From Amycolatopsis vancoresmycina (GTDB lineage Bacteria > Actinomycetota > Actinomycetes > Mycobacteriales > Pseudonocardiaceae): 64,000 nucleotides of DNA. The notes beneath the pieces are model-generated. The model saw only the letters and a program-made list of their open reading frames with translations. It was not told the DNA's origin and did not search any database. The DNA lies in contig NZ_JNYY01000004.1 of NCBI RefSeq assembly GCF_000716785.1, positions 372,001-436,000 on the forward strand, in the 5' to 3' direction. The position numbers were made by a program, and so were the translations under genes. This document shows, in pieces, positions 7,901 through 19,806 of this stretch (within the stretch, counting starts at the first letter, position 1; every line of letters begins with the position of its first letter).

Positions 7901-8662
7901 GTGGGTGATGAGTCGACTATCTCGCCGAAGGACCGCTTCCTGACCGTCTACGGCCGGAAGCCGGTGCTCGAGGCGCTGGCGGACGCCGGTCTGCGCGTGG
8001 ACAAGGTGATCCTCGCCGATACCGCCCGCGGCCCCGGTGCGGCGGAGATCCAGCGGGCCGCGAAGGCCGCAGGTGTGCCGGTGCAGCGCGCCAGCGCCCA
8101 CCGGGTCAAGGTCCTCGCCGGCAACGGCAAGCAGGACCAGGGCGTGCTCGCCGACGTCGTCGCGCCGCGGATGCGAGCGCTTTCCGCCGCGCTGGCCGAC
8201 CGGCGCCCGCCGTCGCGGGTGCTGCTGCTGGACGGCATCACCACGCCGGCGAACGTCGGCATGATCCTGCGGACGGCGACCGCGGCCGGGCTGGACGGCG
8301 TGATCGTGCCCCGGCGCGGCGTCGCGGCGCTGGACCCGCTGGTCGTCAAGGCGTCGGCCGGGGTGGCGTTCCGCGCGCCGGTGCTGCGCTGCGGGTCGGC
8401 GCGGGAGGCCGCCGAAGAGCTCACCGAGGCCGGCTACGGCGTCTACGCGCTGGGCGCGTCGGCGAAGACCACGGTGTTCGACGTGGACCTGCCGCAGCGC
8501 GCCGCGTTCGTCCTCGGCGGCGAGACCGCCGGGGTCGGGCCGGAGGTCGGCGAGCTCGTCACGGAGTGGCTGTCGATCCCGATGCCGGGTGACGCCGAGT
8601 CGCTGAACGTCTCGGCCGCCGCCGCGGTGCTGTCGTTCGAGCTGGTCCGCCGCGCGCGCTGA
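7901..8662 (+). CDS. TrmH/SpoU-family RNA 2'-O-methyltransferase
   Basis: A SPOUT-class SAM-dependent methyltransferase, 253 residues from the GTG at 7901. An N-terminal substrate-binding domain (YGRKPVLEAL) precedes the knotted catalytic domain. That domain has motif 1 NVGMILRTA, motif 2 VLGGETAGVGPE and motif 3 IPMPGDAESLNVSAAAAVLSFE. Family members methylate ribose 2'-OH in rRNA or tRNA; the exact target cannot be read here. The start is uncertain. An ATG at 7865, sharing CATG with the divergent acyltransferase start, adds 12 residues and has an AAGGCGG upstream. The GTG fits homologues better but has no clear Shine-Dalgarno sequence. Confidence 0.88.
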   Translation: MGDESTISPKDRFLTVYGRKPVLEALADAGLRVDKVILADTARGPGAAEIQRAAKAAGVPVQRASAHRVKVLAGNGKQDQGVLADVVAPRMRALSAALADRRPPSRVLLLDGITTPANVGMILRTATAAGLDGVIVPRRGVAALDPLVVKASAGVAFRAPVLRCGSAREAAEELTEAGYGVYALGASAKTTVFDVDLPQRAAFVLGGETAGVGPEVGELVTEWLSIPMPGDAESLNVSAAAAVLSFELVRRAR

Positions 8663-8665
8663 CCC

Positions 8666-9067
8666 TCACCCGTCGGGGAACAGCACGGCGAGCTCCTCCA
8701 GCGTCTCGCCGACCGACCGGTGCTGCACCCCGATCATGCCCGCCTGGACGGCGCCGCGGATGTTCGTCGCGGAGTCGTCGACGAACGCGCAGACCGCCGC
8801 GGGCAGCCCGAGCCGGTCGGCCGCGATCAGGTAGACCGCCGGGTCGGGTTTGGCCACGCCGACCTCGCCGGAAAACACCAGCGCGTCGAAATAGTCGAAC
8901 ATCGTGTTCTTGACCTCGTCCGACGCCCCGGGCGCGTTGGACAGCAGCGCGGTGCGGACGCCGCGCTCGCGGGCGGCCGCCAGATAGTCGTAGAACCGGC
9001 CTGCGTCGGGATCGGTGAGAACTCCGGCGAAATCGACCAATAGCCCTTTCAGCACCCGGCACACCAT
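8666..9067 (-). CDS. HAD-superfamily hydrolase
   Basis: A small haloacid-dehalogenase-like protein of about 133 residues. Motif I is LLVDFAGVLT, with the nucleophilic Asp kept but the usual second acidic residue replaced by Ala; dehalogenase-like members often vary here. Motif II is LLSNAPG, motif III AKPDPAVY and motif IV FVDDSATNI with a trailing AGMIGVQH. The cap is minimal. The start is uncertain: ATG at 9067 is used, while a TTG directly before VDFAG has the better AAAGGG site, and longer readings reach 9106. It converges on the methyltransferase gene with a 3-bp gap. Confidence 0.8.
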   Translation of the reverse strand: MVCRVLKGLLVDFAGVLTDPDAGRFYDYLAAARERGVRTALLSNAPGASDEVKNTMFDYFDALVFSGEVGVAKPDPAVYLIAADRLGLPAAVCAFVDDSATNIRGAVQAGMIGVQHRSVGETLEELAVLFPDG

Positions 9068-9237
9068 AGCCGGGGCGGCAACGCGGTGTCTCGCAGTGCG
9101 CAACAACGCCGGTCGGACTTACCGCATCGGCCACGTGCAATCCACGTCTTCCGGGGTTCTCGCCCTGATCGAGCGATTCCGGTGTCCTTTTCGGCCTGTT
9201 CCCACTCCAAGGGAATGCGAGTCAGGAAGGGGAGAAA

Positions 9238-9684
9238 ATGATCGAGGAACACCGCTTGCGAACGCTGGCCGACTACGAAGTGCCACGCCTCGGGGAACAA
9301 TCGGTGACCCCGCCGGATCACCGCCGCGGCCGGTGGCCGTCGCCGAGGCAGCTCGACGCGGGCGAGGTGGGCCACCTGCTGAACACGCTGCTGGAGGCCT
9401 ACGACGGCCGCCGCCCGGCGGCGCAGGTGCGGGCGCTGGTGGCCCCGGCGGTCTACGCGGGACTCAGCGGGCCACGCCTGCCACGCCCACGCCACCGGAC
9501 GCAGACCGTCCACACGTGCACCCCGGCACCGGACGTGGTCGAGGCGTGCGCGCGCGTGGAGGCGGACGGCCGGTCGTTCGCGCTGGCGGCCCGCTTCACC
9601 CGCACGCCGACGGGCTGGCGGTGCGAGCGCTTCGCGCTGTTGAGGCCACAGCAGCCGGGCCAGCCGAGCCGGCGAGCGGCGTGA
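9238..9684 (+). CDS. Rv3235-family protein
   Basis: A 148-residue basic protein with RQLDAGEVGHLLNTLLEAYDGRRPAAQVRALVAPAVYAGL in its middle, given here only as the recognisable start RQLDAGEV and its end. A C-terminal beta-rich half (RSFALAARFTRTPTGWRCERFALL) follows. This is the conserved Rv3235-type protein encoded next to secA in many actinobacteria. AGGAAGGGGAG lies just upstream of the ATG. No catalytic residues are apparent. It converges on secA. Its conserved position suggests a role with the preprotein translocase or the cell envelope, but that is only inference. Confidence 0.8.
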   Translation: MIEEHRLRTLADYEVPRLGEQSVTPPDHRRGRWPSPRQLDAGEVGHLLNTLLEAYDGRRPAAQVRALVAPAVYAGLSGPRLPRPRHRTQTVHTCTPAPDVVEACARVEADGRSFALAARFTRTPTGWRCERFALLRPQQPGQPSRRAA

Positions 9685-9785
9685 GGCGGGTGCGCGGTGC
9701 TCGCTCACCGCCGGGCACCGTGCCGCACCGTCCACATCGGTGCGGCGGAAATCCCCTGCGGCACCCTGTCACGTCCGGGGACGAA

Positions 9786-9818
9786 AACGGGGCGCGCGAA
9801 CCTGCCGCGCGCCCCGTT
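9786..9818 (-). terminator. Terminator of secA
   Basis: Perfect 13-bp arms (AACGGGGCGCGCG at 9786-9798 and its complement at 9806-9818) with a 7-base loop. TTTTCG follows on the minus strand, 12 bp after the secA stop. It could also stop the convergent Rv3235-like transcript. Confidence 0.75.
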
Positions 9819-9830
9819 CGTTCTCGTCTG

Positions 9831-12716
<2,886 letters not shown>

Positions 12717-12871
12717 CCGGTCGACCTCACTAGCTGAATATGAGCGCGCCCAGGCCGGTCCCGGGCAGGTTCTCCCGCGGTGGCGGCCGTGTTCGGCGCC
12801 ACCTTCCCACCCCCATCGTAGGGAACGGTGGCGCTCGTGTGCACACGCCGTACGTCCTGACATGCGGAAGA

Positions 12872-12893
12872 CCCGCACGCAAGCGCGTGCGGG
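12872..12893 (-). terminator. Probable terminator after hpf
   Basis: A hairpin with 9-bp arms, CCCGCACGC at 12872-12880 and its complement at 12885-12893, with a 4-base loop. It lies 30 bp past the hpf stop, between hpf and secA. Only a weak TCTT follows on the minus strand, so partial read-through into secA is possible. Confidence 0.5.
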
Positions 12894-12922
12894 CCCTCCG
12901 GCTGACCTCCCTTTTACCCGGC

Positions 12923-13609
12923 TCAGCCGAGCCGGATGACGCCGTAGTCGAAGCCTTTCCGCCGGTAGACCACGCTGGGCCGGCCCGCGTCGGAGTCGTT
13001 GAAGAGGTAGAAGTCGTGGCCGACCAGCTCCATCTCGTAGAGAGCCTGGTCCACCGTCATGGGTTCCGCGGTGTGCTGCTTCTCGCGAACGACGCGGCCG
13101 GGCTGGTGACCCAGGTCGTCGTCGGCCCAGCTCTGCTGCTGGGGCAGGTGGAATTCTTCGGCACTCGCGAAGCCGTTCGTCTGCGGTTCGGCTTCGGGTG
13201 CGTCCAACACCGCGGTACGCGCGGCGGGACTGGCTGCGGCCGGGGATCCACCACCCGGCAGTGCCGAGGTCGCTTCGGCGACCGATTCCGGGCGGCTGCG
13301 GCCGTAGTGCACGCGCCTCCGGTCGTGTGTCCTCCGCAGCCGGTTTTCCAGCTTGGTGACTGCGGAATCGAGCGCCGCGTAGAAGTCGGCGGCACACGCT
13401 TCGGCGCGTACGGCCGGGCCTCGCCCCTTTCCGGTGATTTCGACGCGCTGGCAGCTCTTGGCCTGGCGCCGGTTGGGTTCGTGGAACAGTTCCACGTCGT
13501 ACCGGATGACTTTCCTGTCGTAGCGCTCGAGACGGGCCAGCTTTTCGCTGACGAGTGCCCGGTAGTGGTCGGGCACCTCCACGTTGCGGCCCTTAACGAC
13601 GATGTCCAT
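12923..13609 (-). CDS. hpf: Long-form ribosome hibernation promoting factor (HPF)
   Basis: A 228-residue long HPF that dimerises and silences ribosomes in stationary phase or stress. The N-terminal S30AE domain (MDIVVKGRNVEVPDHYRALV through about residue 105) binds the decoding centre. A Ala/Pro/Ser-rich linker follows. The C-terminal dimerisation domain has DQALYEMELVGHDFYLF and VVYRRKGFDYGVIRL. The ATG at 13609 has an ideal GGAGG six bases upstream, so an in-frame start at 13657 is rejected. It lies upstream of secA as in actinobacterial genomes (Rv3241c). Confidence 0.95.
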   Translation of the reverse strand: MDIVVKGRNVEVPDHYRALVSEKLARLERYDRKVIRYDVELFHEPNRRQAKSCQRVEITGKGRGPAVRAEACAADFYAALDSAVTKLENRLRRTHDRRRVHYGRSRPESVAEATSALPGGGSPAAASPAARTAVLDAPEAEPQTNGFASAEEFHLPQQQSWADDDLGHQPGRVVREKQHTAEPMTVDQALYEMELVGHDFYLFNDSDAGRPSVVYRRKGFDYGVIRLG

Positions 13610-14612
13610 ACACGACCTCCCTCGCTGAGATGACTGCGAGCTGTTGTGTTCACACACGGCGCCGGTATTGCGGGGACGTAAGCCCGGATCGCGGGCTGAG
13701 AAGGAACTCGGGACGGATCACGACGTCTCGTGCCGGTGACCGAGCGCGGACTCAGCGCACCTCCGGCGCCAGGGACATGGGCTCGTCACCTCCCTGCCTG
13801 CGGGGATTGCTGATTGCGGAGCACGTTAGCTTCCTCACGCCCGTTACAACAGCCCCCGAGCCGGGGGATGTCAGGGGATGGGACTCGGTCACCCCGCGCA
13901 GTGATCGCGGGGCGGGCACCACAAAACACCCGCTGGTCGGACGCGCCGCGGTGGCCGTGCTTTCACACGGACGGCGCACTGGTGTTCCCGGGTGGACGCC
14001 GAGGGTGACAGCCCGGTCTCCCGCAGCCGCCACTCCGGTGGAGTGGTGTGGCGGCCGGGTGGTGATGATCGGCACCCTCATGCCCGGACAACGGCCGCCG
14101 GTCCGTTCGCGTTCCCGGTTGATGTCACTCGTGTAGGTGACGCGGGGGTCACCCGGGCGCGCGGGGTGGGGTGGATTGTGGGCTCGACCTGGGCGGGGAT
14201 TGGTGGGTGGGGGCTTTTGGCGGGGGTGGCGCGGAACCGGTACCACGGTGGTTCGGGGTGTGCGGGCGTGTGGTTGGGGTGAGGTGGTGTGGCCCGGCGA
14301 TGGTTCGGGGCGGGCTGGCCGGTTCGAGGGGTGGGTTGGCGCTGGGGCTTGGGCAGCACGATGAAGGGGCGCGGCGAGGCCGCCCGGCGCGAGGGTCCGG
14401 GTTGTCGCTGCGGGACCGGGCAGCACGCTGACCGGGCACGGCGAGCCCACCACCCGAGGCGGCGGCCGTCACCCCGTTGAGCGGGCGAAGCAAGACCGCC
14501 CGGCTCGGGGCCGCGAGCTGTCACATGATCGGCCGGCGTGCGCTCCTGCCGTCGAAGGGCCACAGTGGTGGTATGGATCGCTCCTTCCCATGCCTCGGGA
14601 AGCTCGCCCGGT
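13610..14612. other. 1-kb intergenic region, no credible gene; includes a G-rich tract
   Basis: Between the start of hpf and the end of the ComF-like gene. Open frames exist on both strands, but they encode Pro/Arg/Thr-rich sequence without homology signals, ribosome sites or normal third-codon bias. The hpf promoter should lie near 13610-13750. From about 14155 to 14345 the plus strand is strongly G-biased with many GGG-GGGGG runs. The section 14370-14530 has short palindromes. No tRNA or known small RNA was recognised. Confidence 0.6.
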
Positions 14613-15386
14613 TCAGCCGGCTGCGAGCAGGGTCAGGACGGCGGAGACCGTAAATCCCTCCGCCGCCAGCGCTCGGGTGCAGGCCGCTGCCGTGGCTCCG
14701 GTGGTGACCACGTCGTCCAGCACCACGATCGGCACGCCCGGTGGCGGCCGCCCCGCCTCGCGGAACCGCAAGCGGCCCGTGAGGTTGGCCATGCGCTGCT
14801 CGCGGCTCAAGCCGACCGCATCGCGGGCTCCGGCAGCCAACTCAAGGGCCGGGGCCACCACTACCTCGATGCCCCGGGCCGCCAGCACCCTCGCCGCGGC
14901 GTTGGCTAGGCGCTCGACGTGGGGGCCACCCCGCACCCGTGCGGCCGACCGGCGGCTGGGCGCCGGGACCAGACACAACGCCCGGTCCGGAACCTCGGCA
15001 GCCGATCGGCGGCTCGCTGGGGCCGCGCAGATCGCCCGAGCCGGGACCTGCACGGCCAACGGCAGGACCGTGGCATGGGGAGCCGCCCGGTCGACCGGCG
15101 GACCGCCCACCTCCAGCGGCAGCTCGACGAGGGCCTCCGCCAGCACCCTCCCCAGCGACGGCGCCAGATCGCGACGCCCCCGCTCCTTGAACGCGATCAG
15201 CAACTTCCGCCCCACCCCGCGGTACCGGGCCAGCGCGAACACCCGCACCACCCCCGCCGTCGGCGCGCGTGACACCTCCCTGGCCGCGCCCCAAACACCC
15301 TCACACCGCGCACAACACGGCTCCCCGCGCGCTCCGCACGCAGCGCAGCGGGCCGGGATCAGCAGATCGATCAGTTTCCTCAGCAC
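14613..15386 (-). CDS. ComF-family phosphoribosyltransferase-like protein
   Basis: A 257-residue ComF/GntX-type protein. An N-terminal double-zinc region (RCAACG...CCARC) is followed by FALARYRGVGRKLLIAFKERG, and the PRTase loop appears as VVLDDVVTTGATAAAC near the C-terminus. Family members are linked to DNA uptake; in actinobacteria the role is unproven. Between LPLEV and LVPAPSRRSAAR there are about 45 extra residues compared with ordinary ComF proteins, including a near copy of the ASRRSAA motif. GTG at 15386 places the start nine residues before the zinc motif; a GTG at 15440 is possible. Last gene of the mtrA-mtrB-lpqB cluster. Confidence 0.85.
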   Translation of the reverse strand: MLRKLIDLLIPARCAACGARGEPCCARCEGVWGAAREVSRAPTAGVVRVFALARYRGVGRKLLIAFKERGRRDLAPSLGRVLAEALVELPLEVGGPPVDRAAPHATVLPLAVQVPARAICAAPASRRSAAEVPDRALCLVPAPSRRSAARVRGGPHVERLANAAARVLAARGIEVVVAPALELAAGARDAVGLSREQRMANLTGRLRFREAGRPPPGVPIVVLDDVVTTGATAAACTRALAAEGFTVSAVLTLLAAG

Positions 15387-15452
15387 ACGGACAGTGTCAC
15401 GACCGGCACCGACAGTTTCGGCGCTCCAGCCGTCACCCACACGAGCGAAAGA

Positions 15453-17225
15453 TCAGCCCGGATAAAACGGATCCGCGTCCTTCATCGTGTGGCTCTGCGG
15501 GCGCCACACCTCCCCCAGCACCGATGCCGTCCACAGGCCGTTCGCGTCCGCCACCACGATCGGACGGCTGGGCGCCGCCGTCACGCCGTGGACCGTCGGG
15601 GTCAGGTTGCTGCTGTTGAACGCGTCCATCCGCTGGCCGTCCACCGTCACGCGGACCACCGGCTGGGACGGGGACTTCGTCACCGCCACCAGGCCGTCCT
15701 GGGCGACCCAGTCCACGTCCACCACGTCCTCGAGCTCGTGCTGCTGGAGGTGGCGGGGCTCGCGCAGGGACACCGAATCGCCGTTGACGACCACCGAAGC
15801 CACCCACAGCTCGCCCTTGATCACCGCCGCCACGCGGGCGCCGTCGCGGGAGAAGCGCAGCTCTGTCACGCCGCCCTGCTGGGTCAGGTCCGTGGCGTTG
15901 ACCTGCAGGGCCGTCCAGTGGCCGTTCGGGTCGAGGACCATCCGGCACACCGTGAGCTCGTCGACCACCGTCCACACCTCGCCGGTGGCCGGGCGCCAGG
16001 TCGGGCGAGTCAGGGAGCTTCCGCCGAGGGTGGTCAGCGCCAGGTCGTGGCCCAGGTCGCCGATCCGCAGCCGCACTCCGCCGTCCGCGCGCTCCACCAC
16101 CGCCAGGCGCTTGCCGTCGATCGACTGGGCCGCGCTGACCACGTCGTAGCCGCCGTTGCCCGCCGGGCCCGGCACCGGGGCGCCGTCGCCGAGGGACCGG
16201 ACCCGGCCGCCCACCGTCATCAGGCCCAGCAGCTCCTGGCCGATCGACAGCGACGCGCCGTACGCGGGCAGCTCGTTCAGCCGCCAGTCCGGGTGGTTCG
16301 GCACCAGCGGGGCGCCGTCGGCGAGGATGCGGATCCGCGCCGACGTGACGTACTGCAGCGACAGCACGATCTGCGCGGCGATCAGGTTCCGGATGTCGTC
16401 CGGCACCCCGGTGAGGCCGGTCAGCGGCACCACCAGCGTCCCGTCGTCGAGGCTCTTGACGTTCGTGTCGATCTCGATCGGCTCGCCGAGCAGGTTCTTC
16501 ACCGCGCCGGCCAGGCTCGTCGACGGCCCGCTGACCAGCAGGTCCATCACCCGGCCCGGCAGCCCGGACTGCGGTTTCGCGACCACGTACCGCCGATCGG
16601 GGACGAACGTGTTCGAAGACTCCGAATAGAAGCTCACCGGCACCGGCGTGTAGTTCTCGCTGAAGTCGGACTCGGTCGCGTACAGGTCCGGGGGCGGGTC
16701 GACGATCCGCCACTGGCCGTTCGCCTGCTTGCGCACCTTCACCTGGAGCATCGCCGGGCTGTGGTCCGGCACGAACGCACTGTTCTGGTCCAGCGAGCCG
16801 ATGTCGACCCCGCGCACGTTGACGACCTGGGTGTTCGGGTCGGGCGGCGGGTTCGTGTCGTAGACCGTGCCGAAGGTGTCCTGGATGATCGTCAGGCTGC
16901 GGCTCGGCCGCCAGCCCGCACGGCCCTGCTCGTCCAGGTAGGCGCGGGCGGCGGCGTTGTTCTGCCCCGGCTTGAGCGTCGCCCCGACGAACGCGCGGAC
17001 CAGCGACAGCGGGTCGATGCCGGGCGGCGGCTCCGGCACGACGTCACCGGAGCTCTGCCCCTGACGCTCGCCGGGGACCACCTGCGGCTGCGATTCCAGC
17101 GGCACGTTCGCACAGCCGGCAAGCAGCACGAAACACAGCACCGAGAGAAGAACCCGTGTCAACCGGGGCTTCGCCCCGAGCCGGGGGCTCCGCCACCCGG
17201 ACCCCCGAAAAGCGTGTTGCGTCAC
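15453..17225 (-). CDS. lpqB: Lipoprotein LpqB, MtrAB accessory factor
   Basis: A 590-residue lipoprotein. A basic N-terminal stretch is followed by RVLLSVLCFVLLAGC, with the lipobox Cys near residue 38. The mature part has a GerMN domain (about residues 200-330, with PLTGL and AQIVLSLQY) and a C-terminal beta-propeller-like domain. In mycobacteria LpqB binds the extracellular part of MtrB and modulates MtrA phosphorylation, cell division and envelope homeostasis. The GTG start overlaps the mtrB stop in GTGA, showing coupling. Gene order mtrA-mtrB-lpqB is the universal actinobacterial one. Confidence 0.95.
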   Translation of the reverse strand: MTQHAFRGSGWRSPRLGAKPRLTRVLLSVLCFVLLAGCANVPLESQPQVVPGERQGQSSGDVVPEPPPGIDPLSLVRAFVGATLKPGQNNAAARAYLDEQGRAGWRPSRSLTIIQDTFGTVYDTNPPPDPNTQVVNVRGVDIGSLDQNSAFVPDHSPAMLQVKVRKQANGQWRIVDPPPDLYATESDFSENYTPVPVSFYSESSNTFVPDRRYVVAKPQSGLPGRVMDLLVSGPSTSLAGAVKNLLGEPIEIDTNVKSLDDGTLVVPLTGLTGVPDDIRNLIAAQIVLSLQYVTSARIRILADGAPLVPNHPDWRLNELPAYGASLSIGQELLGLMTVGGRVRSLGDGAPVPGPAGNGGYDVVSAAQSIDGKRLAVVERADGGVRLRIGDLGHDLALTTLGGSSLTRPTWRPATGEVWTVVDELTVCRMVLDPNGHWTALQVNATDLTQQGGVTELRFSRDGARVAAVIKGELWVASVVVNGDSVSLREPRHLQQHELEDVVDVDWVAQDGLVAVTKSPSQPVVRVTVDGQRMDAFNSSNLTPTVHGVTAAPSRPIVVADANGLWTASVLGEVWRPQSHTMKDADPFYPG

Positions 17226-18943
17226 TGACCGATTCCCTCACGTTCCGCAAAGATCGCCTCCGGCGCCGGCGTGACGTCGATGATCCCGAGCGGCACTTCG
17301 GCCGCGAAGCGGTCCGGCGGCGGCAGGGTCAGCGGCGGGTCGCCGGCGGGCACGTCCTGGCTGCGCGGCAGCAGGAGCCGGAAGCAGGCGCCGTGGCCGG
17401 GCTCGCCCCACGCGTCGAGTTCGCCGCCGTGCAGGCGCGCGTCCTCCTGGCTGATCGCCAGGCCGAGGCCGGTGCCGCCGGTGCGCCGGTTGCGCGACGG
17501 GTCGGCGCGCCAGAACCGGTTGAACACCAGGTCCGCCTCGCCCGGCCGCAGGCCGACGCCGTGGTCGCGGACCGTGATCGCGACGGCGGTTTCGTTCGCC
17601 CCGACCGTCAGCACCACCGGCTTGCCTTCGCTGTGGTCGACGGCGTTGGCCAGCAGGTTGCGCAGGATCCGCTCGACGCGCCGGGCGTCGACCTCGGCGA
17701 TCACCTCGTCCTCGGGCAGCACCAGCTCGACCGAGCTGCCCGCGTTGCCGGCGATCACCCGCACCTGCTCGACCGCGCGGGTGGCGATCGGGCGGACGTC
17801 GATGTACTCCGCGGCCAGCTCCTCGACACCCGCGTCGAGCCTGCTGATCTCCAGCAGGTCGCCGAGCAGCGCTTCGAACCGGTCGAGCTCGTCGACCAGC
17901 AGCTCGGTCGAGCGCGCGAGCCCGGCCGGGAACTGCTCGCGGGACGCGTGCAGCACGTCCGCGGCCATCCGGACGGTGGTCAGCGGGGTGCGCAGCTCGT
18001 GGGAGACGTCGGAGGTGAACCGGCGCTGCAGGCCGCCGAACTCCTCGAGCTGGCGGATCTGGCGCTGGATGCTGGCGGCCATCTCGTTGTAGGACACCGC
18101 GAGCTTCGCCAGGTCGTCCTCGCCGAGCACGGCGAGCCGCTGGTCGAGGTCGCCGCCGGCGAACTGCTCGGCCGCCGCCGCGGCCTGGCGGACCGGCCGC
18201 ACCACCTGCCGCGTCACCAGGTTCGTGATGCCGGCCAGCAGGAGCAGCAGCACGAGGCCGCCGACCAGCAGCGTGTTCTGCACGGTCGAAACCGTGTTCT
18301 GCTCGGTCGTCAGCGGGAACAGCAGGTACAGCTGCAGCGGGCTGGCCACGGTGTTCAGCGGCGTGCCGACGATCAGATACGTCGTGCGGCTGCCGCCGTC
18401 GTCGGTGACGGTGTGCTCGAGCCAGCTCGTCTGGTCGGCTTCGACGAACTGGCGCAGCCGCGGCGGCACGTTCTCGAACGGGCCCGCCGACGCCGGGTCG
18501 CCGGACTGGTTGCGGCCGCCGCTGGCGAGCACCGGGACGAACGTGCCCGCCGCCGAGCCGGCCGCGTCCTGGCTGGTCGGGGTGATCGCGATCTTCTTCA
18601 GCGCGTTTTCGAGCCGGTTCGTCAGCGCCTCGTCGTTCTCGGAACCGAGGCCGACCAGCTCACCGGCCGCGGTGTCCGCGGCCGCGCGGGTCTGCGCGAT
18701 CGCCGCGTCGCGCTTGGTGTCGAGCAGCCGTTCGGTGATCTGGTTCTGCAGCACCATGCCCAGCACGAAGACCACGGCCGACGACAGCGCCAGCGTCGAC
18801 ACCGTCACGCGGAACTGCAGCGAGTGCTTCCACAGCTCGTTGAACGCGACCGCACGGCGGCGCGCGAAAACGACGACACGCCGGACCAGGCGTGCCGTCG
18901 AGCGCGCGAACGCGGGGAGCCGTCTGCCGGTCTCCGTGCTCAT
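17222..18943 (-). CDS. mtrB: Sensor histidine kinase MtrB
   Basis: A 573-residue membrane kinase. A first transmembrane helix (VTVSTLALSSAVVFVLGMVL) precedes an extracellular domain, and a second helix (TLLVGGLVLLLLLAGITNLV) leads to HAMP. The H-box FTSDVSHELRTPL carries the phospho-accepting His; N-box NLLANAVDHS, G1 DHGVGL and G2 GGTGLGL complete the ATPase. It phosphorylates MtrA and is tied to septal and peptidoglycan regulation. ATG at 18943 lies 7 bp after the mtrA stop; a GTG at 18979 inside mtrA is less likely. The stop overlaps lpqB. Confidence 0.96.
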   Translation of the reverse strand: MSTETGRRLPAFARSTARLVRRVVVFARRRAVAFNELWKHSLQFRVTVSTLALSSAVVFVLGMVLQNQITERLLDTKRDAAIAQTRAAADTAAGELVGLGSENDEALTNRLENALKKIAITPTSQDAAGSAAGTFVPVLASGGRNQSGDPASAGPFENVPPRLRQFVEADQTSWLEHTVTDDGGSRTTYLIVGTPLNTVASPLQLYLLFPLTTEQNTVSTVQNTLLVGGLVLLLLLAGITNLVTRQVVRPVRQAAAAAEQFAGGDLDQRLAVLGEDDLAKLAVSYNEMAASIQRQIRQLEEFGGLQRRFTSDVSHELRTPLTTVRMAADVLHASREQFPAGLARSTELLVDELDRFEALLGDLLEISRLDAGVEELAAEYIDVRPIATRAVEQVRVIAGNAGSSVELVLPEDEVIAEVDARRVERILRNLLANAVDHSEGKPVVLTVGANETAVAITVRDHGVGLRPGEADLVFNRFWRADPSRNRRTGGTGLGLAISQEDARLHGGELDAWGEPGHGACFRLLLPRSQDVPAGDPPLTLPPPDRFAAEVPLGIIDVTPAPEAIFAEREGIGQ

Positions 18944-18950
18944 CGACTCA

Positions 18951-19628
18951 TCACGGCGGGCCGGCCTTGTACCCGACACCGCGAACGGTCAACACCACCT
19001 CGGGGTGCTCCGGGTCCTTCTCGACCTTCGACCGCAGGCGCTGGACGTGCACGTTCACCAGCCGGGTGTCGGCCGCGTGGCGGTAGCCCCAGACCTGCTC
19101 CAGCAGCACCTCGCGGGTGAACACCTGGCGCGGCTTGCGGGCCAGCGCCACCAGCAGGTCGAACTCCAGCGGGGTCAGCGGGATCGCCTTGCCCTCGCGG
19201 GTGACCTCGTGGCCCGGCACGTCGATCGCCAGGTCGCCGATGGTGAGCGACTCCGCGGGCTCGGCCTCGGTGCGGCGCATGCGGGCCCGGACCCGCGCGA
19301 CCAGCTCCTTCGGCTTGAACGGCTTGACCACGTAGTCGTCCGCGCCGGACTCCAGGCCGAGGACGATGTCCACGGTGTCGCTCTTGGCGGTGAGCATGAC
19401 GATCGGCACCCCGGACTCGCCGCGGATCGCCTTGCAGACGTCGATCCCGTTCATCCCGGGCAGCATCAGGTCGAGCAGGACGAGGTCCGGCTTCAGCTCA
19501 CGCAGCGCGGGCAGCGCGCGTGAGCCGTCGGCGACCACCGCCGTGTCGAACCCCTCCCCACGGAGCACGATGGTGAGCATCTCCGCGAGTGCGGGGTCGT
19601 CGTCGACCACGAGAACACGTGCCTTCAT
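18951..19628 (-). CDS. mtrA: Response regulator MtrA
   Basis: A 225-residue OmpR/PhoB-type regulator. The receiver has VVDDD (acidic pocket), phospho-accepting Asp53 in LLDLMLPG, the Thr switch in MLTAKSD and the KPF lysine. The winged-helix DNA-binding domain ends RLRSKVEKDPEHPEVVLTVRGVGYK, with TPLEFDLLVAL and VWGYRHAADTRLVNVHV typical of MtrA. In actinomycetes it controls cell-wall hydrolases, division and replication genes. The start is ATG at 19628, but GTG at 19634 (adding Met-Asp) resembles the M. tuberculosis N-terminus and is possible. No Shine-Dalgarno sequence is visible. Confidence 0.96.
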   Translation of the reverse strand: MKARVLVVDDDPALAEMLTIVLRGEGFDTAVVADGSRALPALRELKPDLVLLDLMLPGMNGIDVCKAIRGESGVPIVMLTAKSDTVDIVLGLESGADDYVVKPFKPKELVARVRARMRRTEAEPAESLTIGDLAIDVPGHEVTREGKAIPLTPLEFDLLVALARKPRQVFTREVLLEQVWGYRHAADTRLVNVHVQRLRSKVEKDPEHPEVVLTVRGVGYKAGPP

Positions 19629-19738
19629 GTCCACATATTCGCACTAGTTCCGGCGCCCGCACGCACGACCCGCGTGTTTGACCACCAGAAAGATCAAGAT
19701 CGCGGCCCGGTCCTGCTCCATCCGGGTGCCGGTGGACG

Positions 19739-19793
19739 GTCCGCGGAGGCCGCGCCGGCGGGCTCGGAGTCCCCCGGCGCGGCCTCCGCGGAC
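19739..19793 (-). terminator. Long hairpin after the Rieske gene
   Basis: Perfect 20-bp arms at 19739-19758 and 19774-19793, starting GTCCGCGGAGGCCGC, with a 15-base loop. It lies 13 bp past the minus-strand Rieske gene stop and shields mtrA from its transcript. No T-tract follows, so termination strength is uncertain. Confidence 0.65.
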
Positions 19794-19806
19794 CTGCGAG
19801 GAAAGT

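Noticed and set aside
13752..14453. A 233-codon minus-strand frame in the hpf/comF gap
   Set aside because: It has Pro/Thr/Arg-rich composition, no ribosome site, no homology signal and a poor third-position pattern.
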